Source of the DNA: Acanthaster planci
Lineage: Eukaryota; Echinodermata; Asteroidea; Valvatida; Acanthasteridae
Direction of reading: 5' to 3'
DNA: 30,065 nucleotides
Assembly: GCF_001949145.1 (NCBI RefSeq)
Contig: NW_019091531.1
Span: 509,280-539,344, forward strand
Positions 21,101 to 30,065 of this stretch are shown here, in pieces. Made by a program: the position numbers and the translations under genes. Positions within the stretch are counted from its first letter, which is position 1. The number at the start of each line of letters is the position of its first letter. Under the pieces are notes generated by a model, which did not search any database, was not told the origin of the DNA, and saw only the letters and a list, made by a program, of their open reading frames with translations.

Positions 21101-24100
21101 TCTAAATGAGAAGCAATAGGCCAATGAGTAGTGGCAAGTTTTATCTTTAACATGTATTATGTTTTCCCAGCAGGGCGCATTTTCCAAGTAAATGTGATCA
21201 TGCGTAGCTTCCACCATAAACTAAAGCTATTCTTCTACCACTTAGAATGAATTAAAACTACGATAATTAGTGTCAAATTATAGAACAGAATCCGTGTTTT
21301 CTGGCTCGAAAAGGCTTGTAACCCCCCCTCCGGGTTGCTTTTATTAAATCAAAGCTTTTACAGATGATCTCTTCTTTATGGAATTTGCTGTTGAAGAATA
21401 AAACATTCATCAGCATACCCTTTTGTTCAATTTGTTTTTCAATAAGCAAACCCAATCCTACTCCTCATATACATTCTAGTTAGTCTGAATATATATGACA
21501 AACTATGTTTCTGGTGAAACAGGATGTACCGGTAGTGCGTTGCCCTAAAAACCCGTCGGCCTACACCACCGCTGTTTCGGCGCGGTAAAAAGCAAAATAC
21601 AGTTGTGTGCATGTCCCACTTTTGCAGCCAGGTCAAACAAACTATGCGTAATTAATGAGTAATGACCCGACGAAGATGGGCCTCAAAAATCTTTTCATGA
21701 ATTTTTACATTTTGGGCGGTTACATTCACAAAGGTTCATTCATAAGAGTTCTCATGATGTAATGGATCCTCGAAACACGAGAAGAAAAAATGGTATGACA
21801 GGTGCGCGACTTGAACTCAAATAAAAGTGGAGTTTCGTCAGTCACTATATTGAGGACTGGTTTTCAGGACGAATTTCATAGTTAAAATAAGTTTTCACAA
21901 ACACAAGCACCACTTCACATGAGAGGGCAGGTTTTGATCTCTTCAAATCATGTATTTTCATAATAAAAAACCTCACAAAAGAGTAAAAAATCACGCACGT
22001 CAATAATTCATTTTTATAACCCTGAGCGGGGTTTTCTCCGACGCGTGCAGGGCAGTCCAGTAAGGTGCCAGCTTTAAGGGGCCAATTCTGTTGTTCATTG
22101 GCCCATCAGGCCATACGCGATTCTAGACCGCAGCTCTGAAGGGGTAAACGAAGCGACCCTAAATATACTAAGTGGTTGACTGTTTCAAACAGACCAACAG
22201 ATCAATTTTAACACATACGGAAAAAGTCTAAATTACCCACCATTTCAGAAACATTTCTCCTAACTACATGGCTACATTTCTATTCCCCTCTGAATTGAAT
22301 TACTGAAATAAACTATAAAAACACATTTTTAGTGTTAAGCTATGTTTAATAAGTATACTTATTTTATTTATCTTTAAAAGCTTTATATCTGTGGGTAGTT
22401 AAGACAATTTTGACAAGCATCTTGCTCACCTTAACATTTGTGATGGATTTTTTCTTAATTGTCAAGCCTACTTTTATGATATAGTGTTTCATAAATGATG
22501 ACTGGACGGTGAAATAGCAGCAGCGTAAGAATCTGCAAATGTCCATTGCCACAGCAGGTAGCATGTGTAATCATGGTGAAGCATGCCTGATTTGAACTGC
22601 AGAGAGCGGGAAAACTGCTAGGTTTGTCAACACACCTTCAACGTTGATGAAAAGCCAAAGGACCATTCTCTACCCTGACACTTGGCATTTCCTAGGGAAA
22701 ACTTATTTTCTATCAGTGTGAGGCCCACAAAAATCGCCTTCAAATCGATCACGTAGCGTACGAACTGAAAATATCCCCCCACCTCTCCGGTAGGCTGCTC
22801 ACACAACAGGACGTATTAAAACGGTCGAATGCACAACCGTTTCAAGTGCCACTGCCACATCGAACATAAAAGAGACTAGTAACTGAGAAGCAGTGCCACA
22901 GTGCCACAGAACCAATTCCATGCCGACCTACTCTACACTCGTTAAAAGGTCACTACGATTAATTTTTGAAGATGTGATTTTTCTGTAACCTTTTTTTTCC
23001 AGCTTATGAAACTATTTAACACATCCTTTGGAAGTTCGACGTACTGGAAAAATAGAAATGCACTCTTTAAGCATTTTATGTTGTCCATTCTGGAAAACTG
23101 AGGGTGCTGCTGCGAAGACGTCACTGAGGGAAGACACTTTTTTAGTTTACATGATTTTCTGTAGAAATTGTGAAACCGAGACTTACCCATGGGTGAAATG
23201 CCCCAGAAAGGGTTGCTTGTTGGCTAACATGGCCAAGTACATGTACTTGCTCAACAATACATCCTCAAAAAAGCAAATTTTTGGACAGCAAAAATAAAAC
23301 AAAATCAAGCATTGTTTTGTGCATAAATCAATGGAATACTCTCCCCGGGATTACCTTACAATTTTGTTAACAAGTACGCAAATTTGCATGGGCATCAAAA
23401 TCAACACACCAGAAGAAAAAAAATAACAAAAAGGTTAATAGCCGAAAACAAATGGCATTGCATGGACCCTTTAAAGTGCCCGTGCGGACCTCCCAGGACT
23501 AACTGCTGTTTTCTGCTTTAAATTATGCTTTACTATGCCAGTTATATTACAAATGATGAAAAAAATGGAATAGAGTTCCGTTAATTATGGCTAATTGCTG
23601 TATTTCAAATTGCCCTCCTCAAATTCATGATTTAATTGCGACAAATGGCGGCGCTGTTCATGATGCAGGTTTCAGAACCCACAAATGCTATGTATAGCCT
23701 TGTCTCCACACGCACAGCAATCAGTAAACTTACGATGTGGCACGCATGCACGACGTGGCATGCTTGCATGTCGTGGCTGTATCGTGCACTGCTAGACTGA
23801 TGATTAATCCAATCCCTTGCCGTTTGCGTTTCTCTACAGCTCCTCGTTTCTCAGTCGTTTTTTTATTTATTTTTTTTTTTTATTTCTCACGATGGCGAAA
23901 CATCACATCTGGTTTGAGCAGTCTTTTGAATTTCATGCTTAACGATTCTTGCAGGGTTGCAATTGGCTCGAAACATTCAAGCATGAAGTGGCCGCTGCAC
24001 AGCCTGGAGCTCGGCGATTGCCCTGTCCACTTTGCCAATGTGAGCCTGACTTTTGCCGTCCAAATTTTCGGATATTTTCCCGTCTTTCGGAAAATTATGC

Positions 24101-24183
24101 AAATGTTCTATTTGCAAAAACTCCTTATAATTTTTTTCTCATACAATTAAGGCTGTATCTTTTACTGACAGGAAATCTTTTTA
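18124..24183. other. Upstream/intergenic region, no supported gene
   Basis: This is the 5' flank of the dehydrogenase gene followed by intergenic DNA. The longest open frames (about 137 and 139 codons at 19926-20350) lie on opposite strands over the same bases. A lysine-rich minus frame at 18535-18744 comes from a pyrimidine-rich tract. I recognise no family in any of them. Confidence 0.5.
18433..18440. promoter_or_regulatory. Palindromic E-box TCACGTGA
   Basis: The site lies about 310 bp upstream of the dehydrogenase ATG. TCACGTGA is the core bound by USF/TFEB/MITF-type bHLH-Zip factors. One occurrence at this distance is suggestive only; the transcription start is not known. Confidence 0.2.
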
Positions 24184-24188
24184 GTTAA

Positions 24189-24676
24189 CAGAAATTGAAA
24201 GCATGTAGTTCACTTGAAATATTTAAAAATAACAGTAAATACGTAACCATTTGAAAAACATCATAAATTCAATGTTTACCCCATTAATCGTGAATCAAAA
24301 TGAATAAAAATTATGCGTTTCCCAGCTTACAAAAAAATCCCCTTTTTGCCGCTCGAGCTCCCAGGCTGATATGGTGACGTCATCGGCAGAACGTCTACAT
24401 GAACAGTGTACATGTACATTGCACACAGTACATGCAGTATCGCACGCTTGAAAATAGACCATGTTGTGTTCGATGTAGCTTGGCCCACAGGCAAACACTG
24501 TTTCGGCCCAAGGTAGAAAAAAGACACAGTCCTACAGCAGAAAATGCAGGATGTTTTTCTTCGTTTTGGGGTCGCGATTAATGGGGTAAGCATTGAATTT
24601 ATGATGTTTTTGAAATGGTTACGTATTTATTGTTAGTTTGAAATACTTGAAGTGAACTAAATGTTTTCAATTTCTG
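24189..24676. mobile_element. Foldback/MITE element flanked by TTAA
   Basis: A 488-bp element has terminal inverted arms of about 105 bp (24189-24293 and 24572-24676), starting CAGAAATTGAAA. The arms differ at roughly ten positions. TTAA lies immediately outside both ends (24185-24188 and 24677-24680), which fits a TTAA-targeting DNA transposon (piggyBac or Kolobok type). The centre has no plausible transposase, so it is non-autonomous. TTAA is short and palindromic, so the duplication call alone is weak; the arms are the strong evidence. Confidence 0.75.
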
Positions 24677-24681
24677 TTAAC

Positions 24682-25789
24682 CTTCAAATATATTATCTTC
24701 CATTTAAATTAATAAAAAAAACACATTTCATGGGCCCTTTAAAGCCCTATAGGCCTACATGAATTTGAAGAACAGAATTTGCATTCCACCTCGGGCCAGA
24801 ATCGGAAGCATTCCAAATTCCAATGAGTGTAAAGGCCCAAATTCGAGAATCAGCCCGCTTCTTTTGCGGATCGTAGAGAGGGCCAAAGTTAAAGGCATAT
24901 TGGATTGTGTGCCTAGGCACAAACAATAAAAACTACCTTTTGGGAGCAAAAATCGGGAAGTTATACAAGGACTGTACTGCTCAAACTTAAGTTGTGTTTT
25001 TTTTTCAAGCTCTGGCCTGAAACACAGATTCCTTTTTGCAATGATATTTTATTTTTTCTTGTGTCGTATGTTTTACAAGAATTAATGTAAGTCGAGGAGT
25101 CGAGGGGCCTGGGGTACGTGTCTTTCGGGTTCAAGAGAACAACCCTGGAAGATGTGTAGTTGCTGGAGCGCGTAGGCCGATTATCTCTTCGAAATCAATA
25201 ATAATTACGGTAGCATTCATTTGGAATCATCCTTCCCGCAAGCTGACATCGTCGTTTCGTTCGTTTGCTGTGGCTGGGTGTTACTTTGTTTCTTGTGCTC
25301 TTGTTTCCTGCAGATGGCATTTTAAAAATCAGTACAAAATTTATTGTCTGGGTGTAACAAAACATACCCACGTTATTGTTTATATATTACAGCATCAAAC
25401 AGTCGCAGGTATTCCGAATTCCACGTACTACATCACAACGTTTGAGATGACTTTTGTTTTTCTTTTGTGTCCACTGGACGCCCCCCCCGTCGCAATTTTT
25501 TCACACATTCAATATTAAATACACATTAAAAAAAATATCATGCTTCTCTGACAGAAGACACATTATAAAAAAATGTCCTCCATAATAAATCTTTAATTGC
25601 ATGCACATTACTAGCTGTTCGGGAACATCTATTTTTCAGATCTGAGCCCCCGAAGATGTTTTGCTGCCCTTACACGAAAATATCAGGGGGGTTTGGTCGG
25701 GGAGGGAGAATACGTGCTGTGCATAACAAAGTACAATTTGTTCATGCTGAAGAGTACATGGAAAGAATGGTAACGTTCCTGTGACTGGT
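24682..25789. other. No recognisable gene
   Basis: A/T-rich sequence with only chance-length frames. If 25790-25985 is the last exon of the EGF-HYR gene, its 3' untranslated region would fall here on the minus strand. Confidence 0.45.
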
Positions 25790-25985
25790 TTAGTTGGCGA
25801 GACTGTTGGCCCCTTGATTCAAGATAGCGACCACAACATCTGACAAAACACAATCGGCGTGTTCGATATTGTACTCGTTGAACAAATCTTTAAACAGCCG
25901 CCATTTAAATTTGTTGGCAAAGCAACTGACAAAATGCAGTGATTCGTTCGTAACATCACTGTCATTGACATTGCGTGGCCCTTCT
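25790..25985 (-). CDS. Candidate terminal exon, possible cytoplasmic tail
   Basis: On the minus strand a frame without an ATG stays open for 66 codons to a TAA at 25790-25792. It reads protein-like: N-V-N-D-S-D-V-T-N-E-S, then K-F-K-W-R-L-F-K-D-L-F-N-E-Y and V-V-V-A-I-L-N-Q. An AAAG|A acceptor before 25985 would join it in phase with the transmembrane exon (26623-26740), adding 64 residues. Against it, the acceptor lacks a good pyrimidine tract and the other frames are also largely open. I recognise no domain. It could instead be a transposon fragment or chance. Confidence 0.28.
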
Positions 25986-26081
25986 CTTTGCTATCCTACA
26001 TGCACATGCGCACAAGTGGCGCTTGCCGTCGGGCTTATGGGGTATCGAAGTGACTACGTCACACGCACAAGTGTGTGTGTG

Positions 26082-26090
26082 TATAAAAGG
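26082..26090 (+). promoter_or_regulatory. TATA-like box TATAAAAGG
   Basis: A consensus-quality TATA box follows a (GT)n run, with an ACGTCA half-site at 26056-26061. No + strand gene is recognisable downstream, so this may be fortuitous. Confidence 0.15.
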
Positions 26091-26622
26091 CTACACTTTC
26101 TGATTCACATTGAGCACCTTCAGCACGAAAAATATCAAATATTCATAATGTAATTTCTAGTAGATTTAACTTTTCGTGAGTCTTGAATTTTTTCTAAAAC
26201 TTTCAAAATCCGACGCGAAGTCCCCTATTTAATTGAAACTGACTGGATCGTTGCAATTTAGTGTGTAAAATGCACAGTACATGATTGTATTCTTGTGCTC
26301 CTCGTATTGACAACCACGCGCCTTCTGTTACATGCGCACGTTTAAAATTAACATTTTTATACATAAAAATGGAAAAAAAACAGCCCGGAGATGTTCCACT
26401 TTTTGGATCAGCTGAGTGAAGGCAACAAAACATTTTTCTTTGAGCCCGATGACGAGTCAAATTATTCCATCAATTAAGAATTTTTGAAGTCATAAATTTC
26501 TTTACAGTGGTCTGGACCAGTGGTGGACCAAAATAAATAACAACACTGATACTTTTTTTTACACATTTGGAAATGACAGATCATTCACTCTAGACTGCAG
26601 CACATTTCGTCAAGCTCCTTAC

Positions 26623-26740
26623 CCCTTCTTCATGTTGAAGGAAACTCTGTGATTTCGTTTTTTCTTCTTCTGCCAGAACCAGATGACTAATACAAGTAGG
26701 CCGGCTGTTGGACATACTAGAACGAAGACGATCGCCCAGA
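26623..26740 (-). CDS. Transmembrane exon of the EGF-HYR protein
   Basis: This 118-bp exon lies between the acceptor CCCTTTTCAG and the donor GG|GTAAGG. It begins in the phase left by the HYR exon (the split codon gives Val) and encodes W-A-I-V-F-V-L-V-C-P-T-A-G-L-L-V-L-V-I-W, a clear membrane-spanning segment. The basic stop-transfer stretch Q-K-K-K-K-R follows, then R-V-S-F-N-M-K-K. It contains no ATG before the membrane segment and so is visible only as an exon. It makes the product a type I membrane protein; the cytoplasmic end is unresolved. Confidence 0.85.
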
Positions 26741-29556
26741 CTGAAAAGGGTTGAAGAGAGTCAACTCAACCGGTCATGATACGCCTTCAGGTGGGATAAT
26801 GGGCCGTACAATCCAAAGGGTTTGGGAGCTTAACCCTAACCCCCTGGGGTGTGTGTAAATTAACATTGAAATTGAAGGATTCGGGACCGTTAAAAGATAG
26901 ACTATTTCCCTTACGGGCCACACGTCCCGATGGCCTGTACGTCCAACGTGTAGTATTATACGGTGGGGTCCACCAAGTAGCCATATAGACCGTGATTCCA
27001 CTCCTAACGAGATGGTCTTATGTCATGTATACATCTGCAAAGCTGGAAACGTTTTTAAACAGTAAATAGTCAAGAGACCAGTCCATAATAATTGTAGTGT
27101 TTATAGCGGCGGTACGTAGAAGCATGCGCGTGTATCATAGGTAGGGAAAAAGTGAGGGCAATAAAAACGTGTCGCCACACCACTTTGGAGCCAGCCCCTG
27201 ACCAGAAACCGGAGACATTTTTCGGACTAATGCCTTGCAATCACTTTGACACCAGTTGTGAAAACTTAACAAGCCGTTCTTGTGAAATGCTATTGAAAAA
27301 ACTTGCACAATCGTTTCCCATTGACTTGCTCAAAGGGGGGCGGGCAAACGCGCATGGGGCTATGACCGTCGAATGGCCATAACGAGACTCTACGTTACAT
27401 CGAATTGAAACTTCTCAGATATTGGTCTTTACTCGCATGTCATGTATCCACGAGAGTGCGCTTGAGACGGTTGAGTTCTGGGTGCCGCGGAAGGGAAGGC
27501 AGAATCCACTTGCCTGGCTGAGATATTGTTAAAAAGCCCGGATCTTTTTGGAAAAATCAAGTTAGGAAACTCACCCATTTCATGTTTTTTTTTATTATTT
27601 TTATTTTATCTTTCTCTCCTGCGCAAAATTATAAATCTTCAACCCTTGAAAAGTCAATAACAGCAGCGGACGTAATTTTAAGTTTCAAATTCAATTTCGA
27701 AAAGACAGGGTTTGCGGTGCATGTTAACGTAGACAATTGTTTTCAAACAGAGATGTCCGTGAAAGGGAGCCTGTTTGCAGATTTGAACGGACAAGAATAG
27801 TAAACTTACCTGGGAAGGAGGACGATCTCGGACTATTATCGGCAATCGTCACAGAAAACTGGCAGGAGCCTTGGTTGTGAGACGAGTCATTGGCAAAGCA
27901 AGTCACTTTGGTGCTGGCGTAAAACACAGTTTCCGTCTTCACAGAGTTGCCCTCACTGTCCTGACAGGTGATTTCAGAGACGGGGCCATCGACAGCGTCG
28001 ACGGCTTTCAGTTGTGACCATTTGACAGACTGATCCTTGACATTTTGGGGGCAAGTGACCACAGGTCCTTCGCTGTCTGTGACGACGACAAGATTTAAAC
28101 AATTAAGTAGCAAGTATATAGCGTGCTCGTTTCTAGGGGCTCCAGCAAAGTCCTGGTCACGCCCACGGTCAATCAAGCAACCGCTACCGAGTCTGAGGCC
28201 AGTTAGTTGCTTCGAGTCTGACCAAGTCCGACTCTCGAGCCGCTTGCCTCATGGTTCATTCAGTATGGAAGCTGATATTAAGGCTCATTTGCGTGTAGAC
28301 TAAGAGTATGCGCACCGCATACTCAAAAATCATATTTCCTCAGTGTCCGAAAAGTAAATGGCTTTAGGAAATTTTGTATTCCATGTCGAAAGATTGCGGC
28401 TTAGGTGAAAGGGAGCAGCGGAAAATGTAGTAAGAGATTTGTTTTGAAACTTATTTCAAAGTACAAATTACATTGTGCCATTCTCCAAATGAAAGATCGT
28501 ACTCGGAGTATTAAGTAATGTGATGTCCTTCCCATGTGCTATCCAAATCAAAGTCTAGTCATGTCTCTTTAACCATAATTGCATATTGGAAAGAAATTTT
28601 CTGACGAATACGGACGTTTCACAATAGTGCGCCTCCAAGAGTTTACAACGCGTTGGCCAATCACAAGACACGGAATAAGTCGACCCAATGCACGTTTGAA
28701 AAGGGTCAACAGATTTCGCGCATAGTGAATGGCCAACGCGTTGCAAATTCTTGAAGGCGCGCTATTGTGAATCACCCGTATTGAACATTTTCAGTTTCTG
28801 ATGAGTGCAATGTTTTATATATACATATTCACATGTATATATAAATATATATATACACGCACACAATCCTTACACAGCTATAAGTGTGGGGTATTTCCTT
28901 TGTTCTCGTGTACAAAACTCCCACACAACATGCAACAAATTTCAAATCACTCCAGTTTAAACCAAATTCATTTTTTTGGGTTGAAATTTCGACCGTAGGT
29001 CATTTGTATAAAAAAACTTCAATTTGCGACATATTTTTACTTATCAAAAATTTCCCCTTTTTGAGTTATTTCCAAATATCAGTTTCGTGAAATTCTTGTG
29101 ACCCCACAAGGTAAAAACTGGCCTTGTGGGGTACTTCCCATTGTTCCGGTACCCCACAGGGCCCCATGTATAAACACACACACACACACACAGGCTGCTT
29201 GTATAGAGGGTGGATTTGCATGGCTACCATCTTGCAGTTCAGTGCTTTGGTTCCACGGTATATGCACAAAGAACTACCCTTTACGACTACCCTTCAAGAT
29301 GGCTGTCACGCAAGGTCTCTGTTCGAAATGTTTTGAACCGAACGTGCACATCAATAATCCTACCTTGGCATTCGTAGCCATGACCGCTGTTTTCATCTGC
29401 GAAACTCATGCATGTTACTGGAGACGGAGACGCTGGCGGGGGACGGTCCTGGCAAGTCTCACCAGAGCGGCACAGGTTGCCGTCCCAGGCACAGGGGTTG
29501 AAGTCCTCCTCGCAAGTTGGTCCTGACCGACCGGCAGGGCAGTTGCACGACACAAC
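26623..29556 (-). CDS. EGF-HYR-transmembrane receptor-like protein, partial gene
   Basis: Three exons (29364-29556, 27810-28076, 26623-26740) join in frame. They give about 192 residues: the end of one EGF repeat, a second EGF-like module, one hyalin repeat, a transmembrane helix and a basic juxtamembrane stretch. The module order fits a cell-surface adhesion or recognition protein. HYR domains are immunoglobulin-like adhesion modules found in sea urchin hyalin and in many invertebrate EGF/sushi proteins. The N-terminal part lies beyond the right edge and the C-terminal tail is uncertain (see 25790-25985). I cannot assign a specific orthologue. Introns are 1287 and 1069 bp; the first holds a MITE. 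Confidence 0.85.
26741..27809 (-). other. Intron between HYR and transmembrane exons
   Basis: This is bounded by the GTAAGT donor at 27809 and the CCCTTTTCAG acceptor at 26741. Nothing is recognised inside; a minus frame at 26774-27001 and a + frame at 27152-27382 look like chance. Confidence 0.7.
27810..28076 (-). CDS. HYR (hyalin repeat) domain exon
   Basis: This 267-bp exon is phase 1 at both ends, as is usual for shuffled extracellular modules. Its acceptor is GTCGTCACAG and its donor CCCAG|GTAAGT. It encodes D-S-E-G-P-V-V-T-C-P-Q-N-V at the start, a central A-V-D-A-V-D-G-P-V-S-E-I-T-C block, then K-V-T-C-F-A-N-D-S-S-H-N-Q-G and S-C-Q-F-S-V-T-I-A-D. This is the full hyalin-repeat pattern: D-x-x-x-P-x-I/V-x-C-P, the A-x-D motif, and T-V/T-C-x-A-x-D followed by C-x-F-x-V. 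The four Cys match the family. The last residues (S-P-R-S-S-S-F-P) form a short stalk before the membrane. Confidence 0.92.
28606..28783. mobile_element. Palindromic MITE-like element, copy 2
   Basis: The element is about 178 bp and matches 8535-8712 over its whole length. It reads AATACGG...CACAATAGTGCGCCTCCAAG at the left, and the inverted equivalent at the right ends in CCGTATT. Here the terminal inverted repeats extend to the AATACGG ends with few mismatches, so this copy defines the element border best. No target duplication is certain. Confidence 0.7.
29101..29132. repeat. Short hairpin ACCCCACAAGG / CCTTGTGGGGT
   Basis: Perfect 11-base inverted arms lie around a 10-base loop. A related ACCCCACAGG follows at 29151-29160. 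GTGGGGTAYTTCC at 29125-29137 also resembles 28886-28898. It may be the core of a decayed MITE that reaches into the CA repeat. Confidence 0.6.
29174..29192. repeat. (AC)n microsatellite
   Basis: An uninterrupted run of about nine AC units in the intron between the EGF and HYR exons, directly after the GTGGGG palindrome region. Confidence 0.95.
29364..29556 (-). CDS. EGF-like repeats exon
   Basis: This 193-bp exon runs from the acceptor TTCTGTTCAATTCAG to the donor CAAG|GTAGGA, phase 0 in and phase 1 out. It opens with C-N-C-P-A-G-R-S-G-P-T-C-E, the C-terminal half of an EGF repeat (C-x-C-x-x-G-x-x-G-x-x-C). A second cysteine-rich module follows, N-P-C-A-W-D-G-N-L-C-R-S-G-E-T-C, with a Pro/Ser-rich loop, ending G-Y-E-C-Q. 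The second module is unusual in its P-P-P-A-S-P-S-P insert. The first half of repeat one must be in an upstream exon that I could not find before the window ends. The split codon makes Asp with the HYR exon. Confidence 0.87.
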
Positions 29557-29939
29557 CTGAATTGAACAGAAACGGCGCAAACTGATTGCCGTAAAATTGT
29601 TATGGACGAGCCCACTCCTGTAAAGTTTAATTACTGTTGTTAAATTAACGTGCAATTTTATTCAGTGCCACTCTTAGTGAGTTACAAGATGTCTCCGGTG
29701 TGTAGTTTAAATCACCTTTCCGATTAGATCTTTTACAAAATTAATCGCCACTACTGAAACAAGAAGTTAATCTGTGTCTTATATAAAATACTAAATTTGG
29801 CCTATAGGGGCTTTGCGCAGTAGCCATCTTGCGGGAAAGGTCTTTTGTTCCATAGGAAAACGTAATTTCGTTCGGTTGAGCGGGGGAGCGAATTAGAATG
29901 AAATTAAGTTTTTAATGTGGAATGTATCACTCCGCGTCG
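29557..29939 (-). other. Upstream intron of the EGF-HYR gene
   Basis: The acceptor at 29557 shows that the coding sequence continues upstream on the minus strand. I see no further EGF-like exon before the window edge. Confidence 0.5.
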
Positions 29940-30065
29940 CGGAGGTGTATTGAGCTATGAGTCTCGGGTATAGAAGGTTCTTTCCTCGCTTTGCACCAAT
30001 GAGGCCCGGGTTCGAGTACCGCTTGGCCCAGGCTTTAAGTGCATTTGGTTTCCAGTCCATATTCG
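29940..30065 (+). mobile_element. Possible tRNA-derived SINE, cut by window edge
   Basis: GGTTCGAGTACC (about 30009-30020) is close to the RNA polymerase III B box GGTTCGANTCC. A weaker A-box-like TGAGCTATGAG lies about 58 bp upstream. The following GGCCCAGGCTTTAAG... is of the kind seen in SINE bodies. There is no second copy here to confirm it, and the 3' end is outside the window. Confidence 0.3.

Larger units (their letters stand above)
28077..29363 (-). other. Intron between EGF and HYR exons
   Basis: The donor AAG|GTAGGA at 29363 and the acceptor GTCGTCACAG at 28077 bound this intron. It contains MITE copy 2, an A/T simple-repeat stretch at 28814-28856, the GTGGGG palindromes and a CA microsatellite. 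Confidence 0.7.

Noticed and set aside
23737-24188. Plus-strand frames of up to 137 codons, one with a Cys cluster and exon-like borders (TTGCAG ... GTGAGC)
   Set aside because: No family match that I can see; part of the frame comes from a T-run and the end runs into the foldback element. Too weak to call an exon.
26831-26842. TAACCCTAACCC, telomere-like
   Set aside because: Barely two repeat units inside an intron; not evidence for a telomeric tract.
1-30065. CRISPR array, operons, ribosomal RNA or bacterial-type features
   Set aside because: None seen; intron-exon structure and repeat content show eukaryotic nuclear DNA.

Overview
The window is eukaryotic nuclear DNA. It is A/T-rich, its genes are split by introns of about 0.6-2 kb, and it is full of transposon debris. 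The recognisable proteins are an RDH8/HSD17B1-type short-chain dehydrogenase and an EGF + HYR (hyalin-repeat) transmembrane protein. Together with a CR1-like LINE relic, these point to a marine invertebrate deuterostome. An echinoderm is my best guess, but a hemichordate or cephalochordate would fit as well; the sequence alone does not decide it.

Layout. Positions 1-9393 contain no gene I can support. They hold a dispersed repeat (1395-1665, second copy 7705-7990), a decayed CR1-like reverse transcriptase relic (about 6560-7300, + strand) and a palindromic MITE-like element (8535-8712). Positions 9394-18123 hold a minus-strand gene of five coding exons for a classical short-chain dehydrogenase of the RDH8/17-beta-HSD1 group. 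It assembles in frame to 290 residues and has every catalytic motif. Its third exon occurs twice, inside two tandem copies of a ~1.85 kb block (11282-13168 and 13170-15011). The copies meet at the window's only ambiguous base (n, 13169) next to a 25-base poly-A. The repeat is therefore either a genuine exon duplication or two haplotypes joined by the assembler. Intron 1 carries a large inverted repeat (16848-17145 / 17639-17941).

Positions 18124-25789 look intergenic. They include a 488-bp foldback element with near-identical arms and TTAA on both sides (24189-24676). Positions 26623-29556 hold the 3' part of a second minus-strand gene: an EGF exon, a HYR exon and a transmembrane exon that join in frame. 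A possible cytoplasmic terminal exon lies at 25790-25985. The 5' part of this gene lies beyond the right edge. The last ~130 bp resemble a tRNA-derived SINE.

The two genes share a strand, but nothing in the sequence links their functions. I found no clearly new biological system. The most valuable leads are the duplicated exon 3, the inverted repeat whose two arms preserve the same short peptide, and the EGF-HYR-TM receptor with its unresolved tail.
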